Assembly: GCA_028284745.1 (NCBI GenBank)
Contig: JANQRC010000067.1
Location: forward strand, 28,080 to 92,079
DNA from: Flavobacteriaceae bacterium
Lineage (GTDB): Bacteria; Bacteroidota; Bacteroidia; Flavobacteriales; Flavobacteriaceae
Direction of reading: 5' to 3'
DNA: 64,000 nt
Shown: positions 46,550-57,200 of the stretch, in pieces
How the letters are laid out: each line of letters starts with the position of its first letter
How positions within the stretch are numbered: position 1 is the first letter of the stretch
The notes under the pieces: model-generated
The model's input: the letters and a program-made list of their open reading frames with translations, nothing else
Databases searched by the model: none
Told to the model about the DNA's origin: nothing
Made by a program: the position numbers and the translations under genes

Positions 46550-46624
46550 TGGGCGCGGAGGGATTCGAACCCCCGACCCCTTGGGTGTAAACCAAGTGCT
46601 CTAAACCAACTGAGCTACGCGCCC
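46550..46624 (-). tRNA. tRNA-Val (anticodon TAC)
   Basis: Full cloverleaf on the minus strand: acceptor stem GGGCGCG/CGCGCCC, D stem GCTC/GAGC, anticodon stem CTTGG/CCAAG with loop TTTACAC (anticodon TAC), T arm GGGGG-TTCGAAT-CCCTC. The CCA end is not encoded. Together with tRNA-Val(GAC) it covers all four valine codons. Confidence 0.95.
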
Positions 46625-46685
46625 TGTTTAATGCGGATGCAAATATAACCTAGTTTTTAATGATACCAAAAGTTTTCAGTAAAAA

Positions 46686-47894
46686 TTAAAATGCTTCGGC
46701 TACCACAAATGTACTTCCTCCAACGTAGATGAGGTCTTTTTCCCCAGCGGTTTTCTTAGCAGCCGCTAAAGCAGCTTTCACCGAGCCAAAAGATCGTCCT
46801 CTAAGCCCAAAAGGCAAGGCTTTCCTTGCCAGTGAATCAGCGTCTAACGCCCTTGGTATATCTGGTGAACAAAAATAATATACCGCTTCTTTAGGAAATA
46901 AAGGGAGGATCTGTTCCAAGGGCTTATCTTTTACAACGCCGAGCACGACATGCAATCTATCATGGGGCTGCCCCAAGAGTTGCCCTATCACTATGGCAAG
47001 CCCTTCTCTATTGTGGGCTGTATCACAAATGATCGTTGGATGCTCTTGAAGCTGTTGCCACCTGCCCTGTAAGCCTGTATTTTCTACAACATTCAGCAAG
47101 CCCTGCCTTACATGCATCTTATTCACATCAAAAGAATCGAGATAGCTTACTACGGCAACAGCAGTGCGGGCATTACCTTGCTGGTAATTGCCGAGCAAGT
47201 CTGTCTTGTATTGTTCTTTATCCTCAAAGGCAAGAATCACATGTGAATTCTTTTCAGCAGCTACGGCCTTAAAGATAGGAAGGGTCTCTTCATGAAATTC
47301 ACCGACAACAACTGGCACACCTTCTTTTATGATCCCAGCTTTTTCAAAGGCGATCTCTGGCAATGTTCCTCCTAAAAACTCCATATGGTCAAAACCAATA
47401 GTAGTGATCACTGAAATTTCAGGAGTAATGATGTTTGTTGAATCCAATCTTCCACCAAGCCCCACTTCAACAACAGCAACATCCACACTCTTTTTTGCAA
47501 AATGATCGAAGGCCATGCCAACAGTCATCTCAAAGAACGAGAGCCCATGTTTTTCGAAAAAAGTCTTGTTTCGTTTTATAAACTGAATGACGAACTGCTT
47601 GCTGACTAGCTTCCCGTTTATCTTGATGCGTTCTCTAAAATCTTTGAGATGTGGGGATGTATACAAGCCCACTTTGTATCCTGCTTCATACAATATCGAG
47701 GCAATCATCGAAGCAGTAGAGCCTTTACCATTGGTGCCCGCCACATGAACCGACTTAAACTTCTGATGTGGGTTGCCAAGATGCGTTGTAAGGTTGATGG
47801 TATTCGTAAGGTCTTTTTTGAAAGCAGTTTTACCCTGACGTTGGTACATAGGCAACTGCCCAAACATCCAGTCTAAGGTTTGCTGATAGGTCAT
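46686..47894 (-). CDS. folC: bifunctional folylpolyglutamate/dihydrofolate synthase
   Basis: Mur-ligase-fold enzyme that adds glutamate to dihydropteroate and to folates. The P-loop is VAGTNGKGSTASM; the FolC signature LGGRLDSTNII and the FDHMEFLGGTLPEIAFEKAGIIK segment follow. At 402 residues it is full length. It lies 5 bases after tonB on the same strand, so it is the last gene of the exbB-exbD-tonB-folC run. Confidence 0.94.
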   Translation of the reverse strand: MTYQQTLDWMFGQLPMYQRQGKTAFKKDLTNTINLTTHLGNPHQKFKSVHVAGTNGKGSTASMIASILYEAGYKVGLYTSPHLKDFRERIKINGKLVSKQFVIQFIKRNKTFFEKHGLSFFEMTVGMAFDHFAKKSVDVAVVEVGLGGRLDSTNIITPEISVITTIGFDHMEFLGGTLPEIAFEKAGIIKEGVPVVVGEFHEETLPIFKAVAAEKNSHVILAFEDKEQYKTDLLGNYQQGNARTAVAVVSYLDSFDVNKMHVRQGLLNVVENTGLQGRWQQLQEHPTIICDTAHNREGLAIVIGQLLGQPHDRLHVVLGVVKDKPLEQILPLFPKEAVYYFCSPDIPRALDADSLARKALPFGLRGRSFGSVKAALAAAKKTAGEKDLIYVGGSTFVVAEAF

Positions 47895-47899
47895 GGGAG

Positions 47900-48778
47900 T
47901 TATTGACTAAGCTTGAAATTGACCACCACAAAACCCGTCTGTCGTGAAGGAGCATTGCCATCGTTGTTCCAACGGTACGAAAGTGCTGTGCGTTTTGCTG
48001 GCTCCATCAAACAAGGATGTGTATTGGTCGTGCCACGCACGCCAGGCGTAGCTTTGATCACTTTTCCTGATTTGTCAACAACAATCTCAACTACTACCCG
48101 ACCCTCTTGATTACAATTTTGCTGCACTTTGCTGTTGGAGAGCTTTCTTCGGCCTCTCAAGCCATAACCACCTCCACCTCCGCCCGTACCGGGATCGCCA
48201 TAATAACTGTTTGCATATGGATTGCCGTCTATCTGGCCTTTATCACCCGCCTGATCATCGTTTCCTTCACCTCCATCAGCTTCACCTTCGGACTTTGACA
48301 ACCCGCCCATCAAGGCGTCTAATTTGGCTTTCTTTGCTTCTTGTGCTCTACGCTCTCTTTCCTTTCTAGCCTTTTCTTCTGCTTTACGTTTGGCCTCTGC
48401 CTCCTCTAATTTTCGCTTTTCTTCAGCAGCCTTTTTCATAGCAATGACCTCAGGAGACTCGGTAGTGACTACTTCTTCCACTACAGCCTCTTCAACTTTT
48501 TCTTCAGGTTCAGTTTCTTCGACCTCTTCAACAACTTTTTCTTCTGATCTTGTGGGTTGCTCTTGTGCCTTCTGAGTCGGTTGAGACCTCACAGGTTTTA
48601 ACGGCTGAACATTTCCGCTACCCACATTGGAAGTCCCGAAATTCACCTCCATGCCATATTCGATGGGTGGGTCTAAATAATTGAGTCCCGTGAAAAAAAG
48701 CAATAACAAGATCAGAATGGCGATCACTGACGTAATTCGCGCTGATTGTCGCTTGTATTTTGTGTTGAAATAGCCCAT
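47900..48778 (-). CDS. TonB energy transducer
   Basis: Inner-membrane-anchored periplasm-spanning protein passing proton motive energy to TonB-dependent receptors. One N-terminal membrane helix (about residues 15-33), a long acidic/basic linker rich in Glu, Lys and Ala (residues ~70-160), a glycine-rich stretch (GTGGGGGGYG) and a C-terminal TonB-like domain (KVQQNCNQEGRVVVEIVVDKSG) are visible. It follows exbB and exbD. The Oar-like receptor at 60-63 kb is a likely type of client. Confidence 0.85.
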   Translation of the reverse strand: MGYFNTKYKRQSARITSVIAILILLLLFFTGLNYLDPPIEYGMEVNFGTSNVGSGNVQPLKPVRSQPTQKAQEQPTRSEEKVVEEVEETEPEEKVEEAVVEEVVTTESPEVIAMKKAAEEKRKLEEAEAKRKAEEKARKERERRAQEAKKAKLDALMGGLSKSEGEADGGEGNDDQAGDKGQIDGNPYANSYYGDPGTGGGGGGYGLRGRRKLSNSKVQQNCNQEGRVVVEIVVDKSGKVIKATPGVRGTTNTHPCLMEPAKRTALSYRWNNDGNAPSRQTGFVVVNFKLSQ

Positions 48779-48871
48779 TTCACTCGGTAATCGAGATTTT
48801 TATACTTCGATTTGAATGTCGAAACTTCATTTGATTTTCAAAATATCAAAGGCACTTGTGCTGAAAATAGT

Positions 48872-49267
48872 TTATTTAGGCTTTACAGCCAAGATCACCT
48901 TGATGCGGTTCTTGTTGGCGATGTCCATCACCTTAACCACATTGTCTACAGGAACGGTCTTATCTGAGCGCAAGATCACCGTTGGCTCTGACATTTCAGA
49001 GACGGCCCTGGAGATCTCTCGCTGCAGATTCCGTTCTCTCACCTTCTTACCATCCACAAAGTATGCCAGATCTTTTGTGATGCTCACTGAAACGGTCTTT
49101 CGGTTCTCACTTTTCCCGCCTGCGCTAGGCAGGTTTACATCTACCGTATCCATGTATTTGGCCAAGGTAGAAGCAATCATGAAAAATATCAATAGTAAGA
49201 ACACGACATCGGTCATGGATGCCATGTTGAACTCTGGGCGGACTTTATTTCTTCTGTTGAAGTCCAT
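48872..49267 (-). CDS. exbD: ExbD/TolR biopolymer transport protein
   Basis: 131-residue partner of the ExbB proton channel. A single N-terminal membrane helix (MTDVVFLLLIFFMIASTL) carries Asp20, equivalent to the proton-handling aspartate of ExbD. The periplasmic domain includes TVDVNLPSA. It starts 2 bases after exbB ends and is followed by the TonB gene. Confidence 0.93.
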   Translation of the reverse strand: MDFNRRNKVRPEFNMASMTDVVFLLLIFFMIASTLAKYMDTVDVNLPSAGGKSENRKTVSVSITKDLAYFVDGKKVRERNLQREISRAVSEMSEPTVILRSDKTVPVDNVVKVMDIANKNRIKVILAVKPK

Positions 49268-49269
49268 CG

Positions 49270-49959
49270 CTAGATCGGTTCGTTAAGCAGGTCTAGAAAC
49301 TCTACCGAGTTAGACTCCATTTGGTGGATCACCTTCTCGGTTCGCACTACCATATGATTGTAAGCGATGTAAGCAATAATTCCTACGATAAGGCCTCCTA
49401 CCGTGGTTGTCATAGCAGTGTACAGACCATTCGACAATAATTTCATGTCTACATTACCCCCTGCATTCGATATCTCAAAAATGGAAAGGATCATACCGAT
49501 CACTGTACCTAAGAAACCGATCATCGGGGCCACACCCGATATAGTAGCCACGATGCTCATATTTTTCTCAAGCTTGTACACTTCTAGTTTTCCTGCATTC
49601 TCAATGGCTGTATTGATGTCTTCGAGCGGTTTCCCGATATGAGAGATGCCCTTTTCGATGAGTCGAGATACAGGCGAGTTCTCTTTGGCACATAGCACTT
49701 TAGCTGCATCGACTTTTCCGTTGGTCACATGGTCTTTGATCTCGTTCATGAAATTAGAATCTACCTTTGAGGCAGCTTTTACTGCAAGAATTCTTTCGAA
49801 ATAAATATAAATAGCCACCAGCAGAAGGAGAAATAACAGTGCAATGATAACTTGACCGCCAACACCTCCATTCATGATGAGCTCTACGATGGAGAGTGTC
49901 TTTTCTTCGGTAAGCGCTTCTTCTGCAGCTTGGGAAGCTGCATCTTGAAATAATAGCAT
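49270..49959 (-). CDS. exbB: ExbB/TolQ/MotA proton channel protein
   Basis: 229-residue membrane protein with three membrane helices (about residues 35-55, 130-155 and 180-200). The MotA/TolQ/ExbB domain is clear from GVAPMIGFLGTVIGMI and ALYTAMTTTVGGLIVGI. The N-terminal region has a periplasmic stretch (AASQAAEEALTEEKT). It heads the exbB-exbD-tonB cluster, 46 bases after nhaD. Confidence 0.93.
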   Translation of the reverse strand: MLLFQDAASQAAEEALTEEKTLSIVELIMNGGVGGQVIIALLFLLLLVAIYIYFERILAVKAASKVDSNFMNEIKDHVTNGKVDAAKVLCAKENSPVSRLIEKGISHIGKPLEDINTAIENAGKLEVYKLEKNMSIVATISGVAPMIGFLGTVIGMILSIFEISNAGGNVDMKLLSNGLYTAMTTTVGGLIVGIIAYIAYNHMVVRTEKVIHQMESNSVEFLDLLNEPI

Positions 49960-50005
49960 AGGTCGAATTTTAATTGGTAAACGTTCTATTTGGGGTAATA
50001 TTTTA

Positions 50006-51403
50006 TCAAAGTATCGCGCGCATTGCTATAAAAGCAATCGCACCGGCCAAGAATCCGAGCAATGCCAGCCATGAGATCTTCTTCAAATACCAGAAGAAAT
50101 CGATCTTTTCCATACCCATGGCAACCACACCAGCTGCCGACCCAATGATCAACATACTACCGCCTGTTCCTGCTGAGTAAGCGATAAAGTGCCACAATGG
50201 ATTATCCTGTGGTTCAGCGAACATCCCCAAACTTGCAGCTACAAGCGGCACATTATCGATCACTGCCGATCCGATACCTAGCAACAATACGACCAGATCA
50301 GAGACTGCAGTACCTGCCAATTCTGTTCCAATAGGTGGCACCGTATCTTTTAAAAGTGTAGCAAAGTTGAACAGTTGCCCTAATGATTCTAGTGCTGCTA
50401 CGGCCATCAAGATCCCTAGGAAGAACAATATGCTGGGCATCTCGATCTTTGAAAGTGAACGGTGCACCGGACTGTGATGTCCCGTAGTGTCGTGATCATG
50501 GTGCTCGCCCGGCGTGCTCATACTAAACTTCGTTCCGCTATAGATCTCTGCAAAAGTAGCTACGATACCTAAAGATAGCATCATGCCAACATACGGCGGC
50601 AAATGAGTAACTACTTTAAATATGGGCACAAAAACGATTCCTCCCAATCCTAAAGCGAGCATTGTAGGCCCAAATTTCGAAGTGTTCTCTTCATCCTCAT
50701 TCTCGGTATCTTCTAAATTTCCCTTGAATGCTGGCAAAAATGAAGCAATAAACGTGGGGATGAGCATACAGGCCAGTGATGGTAGCAATAAGTATGTGAT
50801 CAACTTGGCTGTTGAGACCTTATTACCGATCCATAACATTGTGGTAGTCACATCACCAATTGGTGACCATGCCCCGCCTGCATTAGCTGCAATAATGATA
50901 AGTCCCGCATACCAAAGACGGTCTTCGCGCCTGTTCACGATCTTTTGTAAGATAGAGATCAGAACAATAGTGGCGGTAAGGTTGTCTATGATCGCTGATA
51001 GTATGAATGCCAAGAATGCAAAGATCCATAGGATCTTCTTCTTGCTTTTTGTCTTAACAAAACTCTTTATTGTAGCAAAGCCATTAAAGTAATCGATTAT
51101 CTCTACAATGGTCATCGCACCAAGCAAGAAGACCAAGATCTCAGCCGTTTTTCCTAGATGGTGCAACAATGTTTCTTCCATCAGGTGAAGCTTCTCCTTG
51201 TGACCCAACACTCCAAAGTTATCAAGCAAAGCATGTTTGCCCGAATCAAACCATTGTGTGAAACCGTCAAGCCCAAAAGCTATCAATGCCCAACATACGG
51301 CCATCATGATCAGTGCAGGGATCAGCTTGTCGATTTTCAGGTTGTGTTCGAGGGTGATGGCTAGATAGCCCAATGCAAAAACAATGATAATGAGCGTTTC
51401 CAT
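50006..51403 (-). CDS. nhaD: sodium:proton antiporter, NhaD family
   Basis: Ion-transporter superfamily Na+/H+ antiporter with about 11-13 membrane segments over 465 residues, including SAIIDNLTATIVL and NAGGAWSPIGDVTTTMLW, hallmarks of NhaD, and a second half-repeat with GIGSAVIDNVPLVAA. A His/Asp-rich cytoplasmic loop (GEHHDHDTTGHH) is present. It would expel Na+, which suits a marine organism with Na+-coupled uptake such as the sugar symporter in this window. Confidence 0.92.
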   Translation of the reverse strand: METLIIIVFALGYLAITLEHNLKIDKLIPALIMMAVCWALIAFGLDGFTQWFDSGKHALLDNFGVLGHKEKLHLMEETLLHHLGKTAEILVFLLGAMTIVEIIDYFNGFATIKSFVKTKSKKKILWIFAFLAFILSAIIDNLTATIVLISILQKIVNRREDRLWYAGLIIIAANAGGAWSPIGDVTTTMLWIGNKVSTAKLITYLLLPSLACMLIPTFIASFLPAFKGNLEDTENEDEENTSKFGPTMLALGLGGIVFVPIFKVVTHLPPYVGMMLSLGIVATFAEIYSGTKFSMSTPGEHHDHDTTGHHSPVHRSLSKIEMPSILFFLGILMAVAALESLGQLFNFATLLKDTVPPIGTELAGTAVSDLVVLLLGIGSAVIDNVPLVAASLGMFAEPQDNPLWHFIAYSAGTGGSMLIIGSAAGVVAMGMEKIDFFWYLKKISWLALLGFLAGAIAFIAMRAIL

Positions 51404-51440
51404 AAAACAGCTTTGGTTAGTTAGTGTGTTAGTCGAATGC

Positions 51441-52673
51441 CTAAATTAACTGTTTTAGTGCAATCTCAAAAGCTGTTTCGCTAATATTTGTCTTTGATGC
51501 GTTTTTGTCATGCACTTTATTGATGGCCTCTTTGATCACTTGGCTGGTATCCTCAAAAATGGCTTCATCCTCCATAGAAACTCTTCGTTCCATAAAATAG
51601 GCAAAAACTCTGGCCATGCCACAATTAGAAATGAAGTCGGGAATCAGGCTTACACGATTGTCTGTATATTCCATGATCGGGCCAAAGAAGATCTCTTTAT
51701 CGGCAAACGGGACATTGGCACCACAGCTGATCACTTCAAGGCCTGTCTCTATCATTTCGGCGATCTGTTCCTTGGTGATCAAACGAGAGGCTGCACAAGG
51801 AGCAAATATCTCTGTTGGAAGCTTCCAGATACGGTCGTTCATTTCTTCAAAGGGAATCAGTTTTTCAGCAACAAGTGTGTTCCCATGCTTATCGAGAAAA
51901 AGTGTGCGGATCTCTTCGGTCGTGAATCCATTTTCGTTGATCACCCCACCTGCACGATCGATAATGCCTACCACCTTGGCGCCCATCTTAGCAAGATAGA
52001 ACGCCGCGGCCGAGCCCACATTGCCAAAACCTTGTACGATGGCACGCTTGCCTTGTACGCTCCCACCATAAATACCATAGTAGTGCTTTACAGCTTCGGC
52101 CACTCCAAATCCGGTGATCATATCTGCAACTGTATACTTCCGCGCAATACTTGGCGAATGGTCTTCGCTCTCGATCACCTTTATCACCCCATGTCGCAAT
52201 TGCCCTATGCGATTGATCTTATCCGCTTCTTTAGGCTGAAAATGCCCGTTGAAAACACCTTCTTGCGGATGCCATACCCCGGAATCTTCCGTGATAGGAA
52301 TTACCTCGTGTATCTCATCTACGTTAAGGTCGCCGCCCGTACCATAATAGCTTTTAAGCAGTGGAGACACTGCCTTGTACCAGCGGTCTAGCACTCCCCT
52401 CTTGCGCGGGTCGTTAGGGTCAAAGTTGATGCCTGATTTTGCACCGCCGATCGGCGGTCCAGAAACGGTAAACTTCACTTCCATGGTCTTCGCCAAAGAA
52501 AGTACTTCATTCATATCCAGTCCTTTGCGCATTCGAGTACCGCCACCAGCCGCACCGCCACGTAGTGAATTAATGACCGTCCATCCTTCAGCTTCTGTTT
52601 CTGGGTCTTTCCAGTTGAAGACGATCTCGGGCTGCTTGGCCTCATAACGCTTTAAAAGTTCCTTCATTTTCAT
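51441..52673 (-). CDS. Glu/Leu/Phe/Val family dehydrogenase
   Basis: NAD(P)-dependent amino acid dehydrogenase of the glutamate/leucine family; glutamate is the most likely substrate. The PPIGGAKSGINFDP segment includes the catalytic lysine; VQGFGNVGSAAAFYLAKMGAKVVGI binds the nucleotide. ATG at 52673 was chosen; the upstream extension to 52754 is hydrophobic and unlike the family. The -7 box at 52691-52698 supports this start. The gene is divergent from an acyl-CoA dehydrogenase. Confidence 0.88.
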   Translation of the reverse strand: MKMKELLKRYEAKQPEIVFNWKDPETEAEGWTVINSLRGGAAGGGTRMRKGLDMNEVLSLAKTMEVKFTVSGPPIGGAKSGINFDPNDPRKRGVLDRWYKAVSPLLKSYYGTGGDLNVDEIHEVIPITEDSGVWHPQEGVFNGHFQPKEADKINRIGQLRHGVIKVIESEDHSPSIARKYTVADMITGFGVAEAVKHYYGIYGGSVQGKRAIVQGFGNVGSAAAFYLAKMGAKVVGIIDRAGGVINENGFTTEEIRTLFLDKHGNTLVAEKLIPFEEMNDRIWKLPTEIFAPCAASRLITKEQIAEMIETGLEVISCGANVPFADKEIFFGPIMEYTDNRVSLIPDFISNCGMARVFAYFMERRVSMEDEAIFEDTSQVIKEAINKVHDKNASKTNISETAFEIALKQLI

Positions 52674-52690
52674 GGGTGGCAAAATTTGTC

Positions 52691-52698
52691 CAAAAATA
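52691..52698 (-). promoter_or_regulatory. putative -7 box TATTTTTG
   Basis: On the minus strand TATTTTTG matches TAnnTTTG and lies 17 bases before the dehydrogenase ATG at 52673. It overlaps the extended ORF, which argues against the upstream start. Confidence 0.4.
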
Positions 52699-52793
52699 AT
52701 CAAATTGAATATGAAATTCACTTTAAAAATGCTTATAAAATTCATTTTATTCAAAAGTGAAAAGCTTAGAATGAAACTTCACTAATAATAGAT

Positions 52794-52801
52794 TATCTTT
52801 G
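52794..52801 (+). promoter_or_regulatory. putative -7 box TATCTTTG
   Basis: TATCTTTG matches TAnnTTTG exactly and lies 37 bases before the acyl-CoA dehydrogenase ATG at 52839. No -33 element is clear. Confidence 0.4.
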
Positions 52802-52838
52802 GACTTGTTTTTTGAGAATTCTTTAATTTGGAACACAC

Positions 52839-53981
52839 ATGGACTTTAGCCTTACCGAAGAGCACTTATTGATACGAGACGCTGCTCGTGATTTTGCAAG
52901 AACAGAATTGGCACCGGGCGTAATCGAACGGGACGAAAAACAAGTTTTTCCGCAAGAACTTGTGAAGAAGATGGGGGAGCTTGGTTTTATGGGCATCATG
53001 GTAGATCCAAAATACGGCGGCAGCGGCATGGATGCCATCTCGTATGTGCTGATCATGGAAGAGCTATCAAAGGTTGATGCCTCAGCATCAGTCATAGTAT
53101 CGGTAAATAACTCTCTGGTCTGCTATGGCATTGAGGCTTACGGAACCGAAGTACAAAAGCAAAAATACCTCACCAAACTTGCCACGGGTGAATATGTTGG
53201 CGCTTTTTGCCTTAGTGAGCCCGAAGCCGGTTCGGATGCGACTTCTCAACGCACCACAGCCATAGACATGGGCGACCACTATCTACTTAACGGAACCAAG
53301 AATTGGATCACCAATGGAGGACGCTCGGATGTCTATTTGGTCATTGCGCAGACCGATAGGGAAAAAGGACATCGTGGAATCAATGCCTTCATCGTAGAAA
53401 AAGGAATGCCTGGCTTTGATATTGGCCCGAAGGAAGATAAATTAGGAATTCGCGGAAGTGATACCCATACCTTACAATTCAATGATGTGAAAATTCCTAA
53501 AGAAAACAGAATTGGTGAGGATGGTTTCGGCTTTAAGTTTGCCATGAAGACACTTTCTGGCGGAAGAATTGGCATCGCGTCACAAGCTTTAGGGATCGCC
53601 TCGGGCGCTTACGAGCTAGCTAAAGAATACGCTAAAGTCCGCAAAGCGTTTGGTACAGAGATCAGCAATCACCAAGCTATCGCTTTCAAACTAGCAGACA
53701 TGTATACCGAAATAGAAGCTGCACGCTACTTGGTAATGAAGGCCGCTTGGGATAAGGACCAAGGCAACAACTACGACCGTTCTAGCGCAGTTGCCAAATT
53801 ATATGCTTCTAAAGTTGCCATGGAACAGACCGTAGAAGCTGTTCAGATACATGGTGGCAACGGTTTTGTAAAAGAGTATCATGTAGAGCGGCTAATGCGT
53901 GACGCTAAGATCACCCAGATCTACGAAGGCACTTCTGAAGTTCAGAAGATAGTGATCTCTAGAAGTGTCCTCAAAGATTAG
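52839..53981 (+). CDS. acyl-CoA dehydrogenase
   Basis: FAD enzyme of fatty acid or branched-chain amino acid oxidation (380 residues). N-terminal helical domain, FCLSEPEAGSD substrate/FAD segment, a GGRIGIASQALGIA helix and the catalytic glutamate in the C-terminal YEGTSEVQK motif are present. Chain-length preference (short/branched against medium) cannot be fixed from sequence. It is monocistronic and divergent from the amino acid dehydrogenase. Confidence 0.95.
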   Translation: MDFSLTEEHLLIRDAARDFARTELAPGVIERDEKQVFPQELVKKMGELGFMGIMVDPKYGGSGMDAISYVLIMEELSKVDASASVIVSVNNSLVCYGIEAYGTEVQKQKYLTKLATGEYVGAFCLSEPEAGSDATSQRTTAIDMGDHYLLNGTKNWITNGGRSDVYLVIAQTDREKGHRGINAFIVEKGMPGFDIGPKEDKLGIRGSDTHTLQFNDVKIPKENRIGEDGFGFKFAMKTLSGGRIGIASQALGIASGAYELAKEYAKVRKAFGTEISNHQAIAFKLADMYTEIEAARYLVMKAAWDKDQGNNYDRSSAVAKLYASKVAMEQTVEAVQIHGGNGFVKEYHVERLMRDAKITQIYEGTSEVQKIVISRSVLKD

Positions 53982-54224
53982 CTTCCAGAAGGGCTAAAGC
54001 ACAAAATTCACTTCTCATGAGCATATACCCGCCGATCTTATGGGGTATTCGTTCATTCAGCCTCACTATCAACCAACACACCCCCTGATCTTATAGGTTA
54101 AACCTTCACAGTTAATTCTAATTTTTTGAGTTTTGAAATTTCGGCCACTGAAATTAGAAGCTTTGCGTTTTTTATAGATATTTTTTACATTCTTGGCATT
54201 TCTTTAGTTTTTTGTTAAAAAGAG

Positions 54225-54256
54225 TTGACACTTTCTCTGAAGTAAGTCTATTTTAG
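54225..54256 (+). promoter_or_regulatory. putative promoter of gltBD
   Basis: TTG at 54225-54227 and TATTTTAG at 54249-54256 are separated by 21 bases, close to the Bacteroidetes arrangement, although the -7 box has A at one consensus T. The gltB ATG follows at 54267. The rest of the 285-base gap from 53982 holds no gene. Confidence 0.35.
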
Positions 54257-54266
54257 TGAAAAATCT

Positions 54267-57200
54267 ATGATCATGCTCCCCGAAAAACAAGGTCTTTATT
54301 CTCCCGAATTCGAACATGATAACTGTGGTGCTGGATTTATCTGCAGCTTAAAAGGAAAACGAACCAACGACATCATTCACAAAGCGTTGGACATCCTTGT
54401 AAAGCTTGAGCATCGTGGCGCAGTAAGCGCCGATGGCAAAACGGGTGATGGCGCGGGCATATTGATCGATATCCCTCATGGCTTTTTAAAAGAGGTGTGC
54501 AAGTTCGAAATCCCAAAAGCAGGAGAATATGCCTTGGGAATGGTTTTCCTTCCCAAGAGTGACAACCAAACACAATTCTGTATCGATGTCTTCAATCAGA
54601 ATATACATGCACAAGGGCTTGAAGTGTTGGGGTGGCGCGATGTTCCCGTAGACCACTCGCATGTAGGCAGCATAGCCTCACAAACTGAACCTGCGATCAA
54701 GCAAGTGCTTGTAGGAAAGAATGGCATGGATCTCAATGATTTTCAATTTGCCACAAAATTATATGCCGCAAGAAAGATTGCTGAACATACCGTACAGAGG
54801 TCAAAACTCTCTGAGAGCAGCTATTTCTACTTACCGAGTTTTTCCACAAGAACGGTCATTTATAAAGGATTGCTGATTCCTGAGGATATCAAGAATTATT
54901 ATTTAGACCTTTCTGATGAGCGTGTGGTAACACGTCTTGCATTGGTCCATCAACGCTTCTCGACAAACACGTTCCCAACTTGGGACCTAGCGCAGCCTTT
55001 CAGGTACATGTGCCACAACGGTGAGATAAATACCATCAAAGGAAATCGAAGTCGTATGAAGGCTCGCGAAGAACTTTTTAAGAGCGACATCTTTGGTGAC
55101 AACATAAAGGAGATGCTTCCCATCGTGATCGAAGGAAAATCAGATTCTGCAACAATGGACATGGTCGTGGAGTCACTGCTTGCCACTGGTCGTTCGTTAC
55201 CAGAAGTAATGATGATGCTTGTACCCGAGGCTTGGGAAAAGCATCGTTCCATGTCAGACGAGAAGAAGGCGTTCTACGAGTATAATGCCTGTATCATGGA
55301 ACCTTGGGACGGCCCAGCATCCATACCGTTTACCGATGGAAATTATATCGGGGCATTGTTAGATAGGAATGGCTTGCGCCCTTCACGATATACCGTTACC
55401 AAGAACGGATATGTGGTCATGTCTTCAGAAACTGGCGTATTAGACATCAAGCCAGAAAATGTAGAACGTCATGGACGTTTAGAGCCAGGAAAGATGTTCT
55501 TAGTCGACATGAATGAGGGAAGGATCGTCGAAGATGAAGAGATCAAGAAACAGATCACCACACAGAAGCCATATAGAGAATGGTTGGATGACAACTTGCT
55601 CCCACTTGCCGATGTTCCTTACACGGGTAATAAGACCGCTGTAGAGCCTGTTGATAAAACAACAAGGATGCAAGTTTTTGGTTATACCGAAGAAGACATC
55701 AAGACCATCATCACACCTATGGGCATCAATGCCAAAGAGGCCATTGGGTCGATGGGCACCGATACACCATTAGCGGTACTATCTAACAGACCGCAATTGC
55801 TGTACAACTACTTCAAGCAATTGTTTGCACAAGTTACTAACCCACCATTGGATGGTATTCGAGAAGAGATCATCACCGACATTAGTTTGGCGATCGGAAG
55901 CGACAACAATATCTTCGATATCATCCCAGACCAAGCAAAAAAACTCCGCATCCAAAATCCGATCATATCTAACGAAGATCTTGACAAGATAAAGTTCATC
56001 GACCATCCAGATTATAAAGCTACGTCCATATCAACTTTATATTCAGTGATCAATGGGATGAATGGTATGGAGAATGCATTAGAAGAAATCACCGACAGAG
56101 TATACGAAGCCGTATCTGAAGGCGCCAATATCATCATCTTATCAGACAGAGGTGTTTCTAAGGAGGTGGCACCTATCCCTATGCTATTGGCGTGTGCCTC
56201 CGTACACCACTCCTTAAAGTTAAAAGGAAAGCGCTCTTCCTTCGGAATTGTCATCGAATCTGCCGAACCCAGAGAGCCGCATCATTTTGCATGTCTCTTC
56301 GGATATGGTGCCAGTGCCATCAATCCGTACTTGGTGAACGAGATCCTCGAAGACCAGGTGAAGAATGGGCAGATCCAAGGATTCACAACAAACAAGGCGA
56401 TAGCAAACTTCAACAAGGCTGTTGCCAAAGGGCTGATCAAAGTGATGAACAAGATCGGCATCTCTACGCTTCACTCGTACCGTGGCGCGCAGATATTTGA
56501 AGCACTCGGGCTAAACTCAAAATTTGTTGAGAAGTATTTCACCAATACACCAACAAGAATTGAGGGCATTGGTCTATATGAAGTAGAAAAAGAGCTCTCG
56601 CAAAGACATAGCCACGCCTTTAAAGATAGACCAGAAGGATACATAAAACTAAATATTGGTGGTGATTACCGATGGAGAAGAAACGGAGAGCACCACATGT
56701 TCAATCCAACAACGATCTCTAAACTGCAACAAGCTGTACGACAAAACAATTGGGAAAGTTACCAAGTCTTTGCCGATGAGATCAATCGACAAAGCAAGCA
56801 GCTAATGACGCTTAGGGGCATGTTCGAATTCTCTGAACTGAACCCCATCCCGATCGAACAGGTAGAGCCTTGGACAAAGATCGTCAAGCGTTTCAAAACA
56901 GGCGCCATGTCCTATGGTTCTATAAGCAAAGAAGCACATGAAAATTTGGCCATTGCCATGAACCGTATCGGCGGAAAGAGCAACTCTGGTGAAGGCGGTG
57001 AAGACAAAGCCAGATTGCACAAAAGTCTAGACGGTAATTATAAGAATTCAGCCATTAAGCAGGTAGCTTCAGGAAGGTTTGGCGTTTCTATCGAATATCT
57101 GACCAGTGCCAAGGAGATACAGATAAAAATGGCGCAAGGTGCAAAGCCAGGTGAAGGCGGACAATTGCCAGGGGCAAAAGTATATCCGTGGGTGGCAGAA